Part shown: in pieces, positions 5,621 through 6,669 of the stretch
Layout: every line of letters starts with the position of its first letter
Numbering within the stretch: the first letter of the stretch is position 1
From: Lachnospiraceae bacterium UBA4316
GTDB taxonomy: Bacteria > Bacillota > Clostridia > Lachnospirales > Lachnospiraceae
Assembly (NCBI GenBank): GCA_002394535.1
Contig: DGUG01000004.1
Location: 8,223 to 14,891, forward strand
Length of the DNA stretch: 6,669 nucleotides
Reading direction: 5' to 3'
Notes under the pieces: model-generated
What the model was told of the DNA's origin: nothing
The model's database searches: none
The model's input: only the letters and a program-made list of their open reading frames with translations
Made by a program: the position numbers and the translations under genes

Positions 5621-6387
5621 CTGATAAAAATCGACATAAAATGACTGTGATGAACAATAAATATGGCAACGATCATGAAAATATGGGCTATAAACGTGGA
5701 CACGAGCACACCGTTGCTGACAAGCAGGTAATCCGATGTAAATCCCGTATAGGCCATAAATCCAGTATAGGCCAGCCCGAGAATCAGCAGCGGGAAATTC
5801 TTCAAAGATTCAAGAATTGTGCTTATCCCTTCCCGAAACGATGCATCAAAGTATATAAAACGACCGATCATCAACCCCAGGAAGTACATTATGAATCCAT
5901 CATAATTATTGTTTTCGTATATAAACTTTATATACAGGAATATCAGTATAACATACACCATACCCAGAAGTCTGACACTTCCTCTTTCGCTTCTCGACAG
6001 TTTTTTCAGCGGAATAATAATGCGATCCAGCAGATTATTGAATATGATGGAAAAGCATATCATAAACAGAAGCAGAAAATCCTTGTAGTTATCCCAGAAT
6101 TCCCTGAAATCTCCCTGTGGTGAAAATCGATCGATCAAATAGTACAGTGCCAGAAAAGAGAGTATTGATGCTCCCGAAAAAACCATTTCGTAAAATCGCT
6201 GTATCGTATTATTGGCTCTTTCATAGTAAAAGTGCCTGCGTTCACTGCGAGGTACAAACCTTGCCTGAACGGTAACTATCATAATTATATAAAATACGCA
6301 TATAACCGAAAACGCCAAGGACAATGCAAGGAACATAAGCATCTTCTTGACGTCGGTATAATGCGCCCAATACTCTGCAAAAGTCAT
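5611..6387 (-). CDS. Multi-pass (about 7 TM) membrane protein of unknown function
   Basis: I do not recognise this 258-residue protein. Hydrophobic segments lie at about 16-40, 68-86, 102-122, 141-158, 163-181, 197-216 and 221-246, suggesting seven membrane passes. Loops include a basic, aromatic one after the first segment (RFVPRSERRHFYYERANN at 43-60), a basic one at about 127-139 (LKKLSRSERGSVR) and a short polar one at 157-163 (YENNNYD). The C-terminus carries HHSHF at 246-250 and ends in RKG. The positive-inside rule would place the two basic loops in the cytoplasm. No signature of a known transporter, enzyme or signalling protein is visible. The ATG at 6387 has AAAAGAGG five bases upstream. 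It starts 16 bases after the YceG-like gene, so both are probably co-transcribed. That the gene is real is clear from length, start and composition; the function is open. Confidence 0.85.
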   Translation of the reverse strand: MTFAEYWAHYTDVKKMLMFLALSLAFSVICVFYIIMIVTVQARFVPRSERRHFYYERANNTIQRFYEMVFSGASILSFLALYYLIDRFSPQGDFREFWDNYKDFLLLFMICFSIIFNNLLDRIIIPLKKLSRSERGSVRLLGMVYVILIFLYIKFIYENNNYDGFIMYFLGLMIGRFIYFDASFREGISTILESLKNFPLLILGLAYTGFMAYTGFTSDYLLVSNGVLVSTFIAHIFMIVAIFIVHHSHFMSIFIRKG

Positions 6388-6403
6388 AAGGGCCTCTTTT
6401 CTT

Positions 6404-6669
6404 CTATCTGTTTCCTCTTGTAATTATTCTTGCAATTTCTTCGTATCCCGCACCTTCCGGTATAACATGACTTCCGGTTGATATTCTGCGGTCATATCCG
6501 TGCGCGCACAGATATGCGTTAAAATCGGATGCACTCTCTATCACTCCTGCCGCCTTAAGCTGATTGCTGACTGTCTCGGATCCGCTTCCTCCGGTAACCG
6601 TAATCGTAGCCCCTTTTGTTGCTGTCGGTGTCTTCGTTGGAGTGGGCGTCGGCGTCGGTGTCGGCGTCT
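6404..6669 (-). CDS. C-terminal part of a protein with Thr-Pro linker and YceG/MltG-like N-terminal-type domain (5' end beyond window)
   Basis: The last 87 residues before the TAG at 6404-6406 are visible. They begin with a Thr-Pro linker (TPTPTPTPTPTKTPTAT) encoded by near-tandem ACGCCG-type hexamers, which also give the right edge of the window its repetitive look. The remaining residues resemble the small LysM-like domain that precedes the catalytic part of MltG/YceG lytic transglycosylases: ITVTGGSGSETVSNQLKAAG, then VIESASDFNAYL, then ISTGSHVIPEGAGYEEIARI and ITRGNR. This follows the family pattern 'glycine-rich strand, V...L...GVI.....F..YL, ...G.H.IP.G..YEEI...I..G'. The protein stops here, so the catalytic YceG domain is absent downstream. 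Short clostridial proteins with a membrane anchor, a linker and only this domain are known to me by impression only. A cell-wall binding or regulatory role next to the 7-TM gene is inference. Confidence 0.7.
   Translation of the reverse strand, partial: TPTPTPTPTPTKTPTATKGATITVTGGSGSETVSNQLKAAGVIESASDFNAYLCAHGYDRRISTGSHVIPEGAGYEEIARIITRGNR

Noticed and set aside
6610..6669. Repeats at the right edge as a CRISPR array or intergenic satellite
   Set aside because: The units are six bases long without spacers and stay in frame with a Thr-Pro linker, so they are coding.

Overview
This window looks like chromosomal DNA of a low-to-medium GC Gram-positive bacterium of the class Clostridia, most likely Lachnospiraceae. 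The assignment rests on strong AGGAGG-type ribosome binding sites, the pyrH-frr-uppS-cdsA gene order, and remembered similarity of the UMP kinase to Lachnospiraceae proteins; no database search was done. Every gene I can support is on the minus strand, so transcription runs from high to low coordinates. I see no tRNA, rRNA, mobile element or CRISPR array, and no gene-free stretch over 300 bases.

In transcription order there are three units. (1) From the right edge to about 5600: the end of a protein with a Thr-Pro linker and a YceG/MltG-like N-terminal-type domain, then a 7-TM membrane protein of unknown function. (2) 5500 to 4800: a single gene for a secreted or membrane-anchored CAP/SCP domain protein, with its own sigma-A-like promoter, a palindrome over the -10 box, and a strong intrinsic terminator. 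(3) 4737 to the left edge: an apparent six-gene operon from a near-consensus promoter (TTGCAA, 17 bases, TATAAT). It encodes a membrane-anchored polysaccharide deacetylase, a bactofilin with a long Pro/Ala-rich repeat linker, UMP kinase (pyrH), ribosome recycling factor (frr), undecaprenyl diphosphate synthase (uppS) and CDP-diglyceride synthetase (cdsA, cut by the window edge).

The window mixes housekeeping and cell-envelope functions. UppS makes the lipid carrier for peptidoglycan and other wall polymers, CdsA makes the phospholipid precursor CDP-diacylglycerol, the deacetylase probably modifies a wall glycan, and the bactofilin probably forms a scaffold at the membrane. The most unusual points are the deacetylase-bactofilin pair at the head of the pyrH-frr-uppS-cdsA operon, where rpsB-tsf often sits, and a terminator-shaped hairpin between frr and uppS that could set different expression levels for the two halves. 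I found no convincing wholly new system; the 7-TM protein and its YceG-like partner are the least explained genes.
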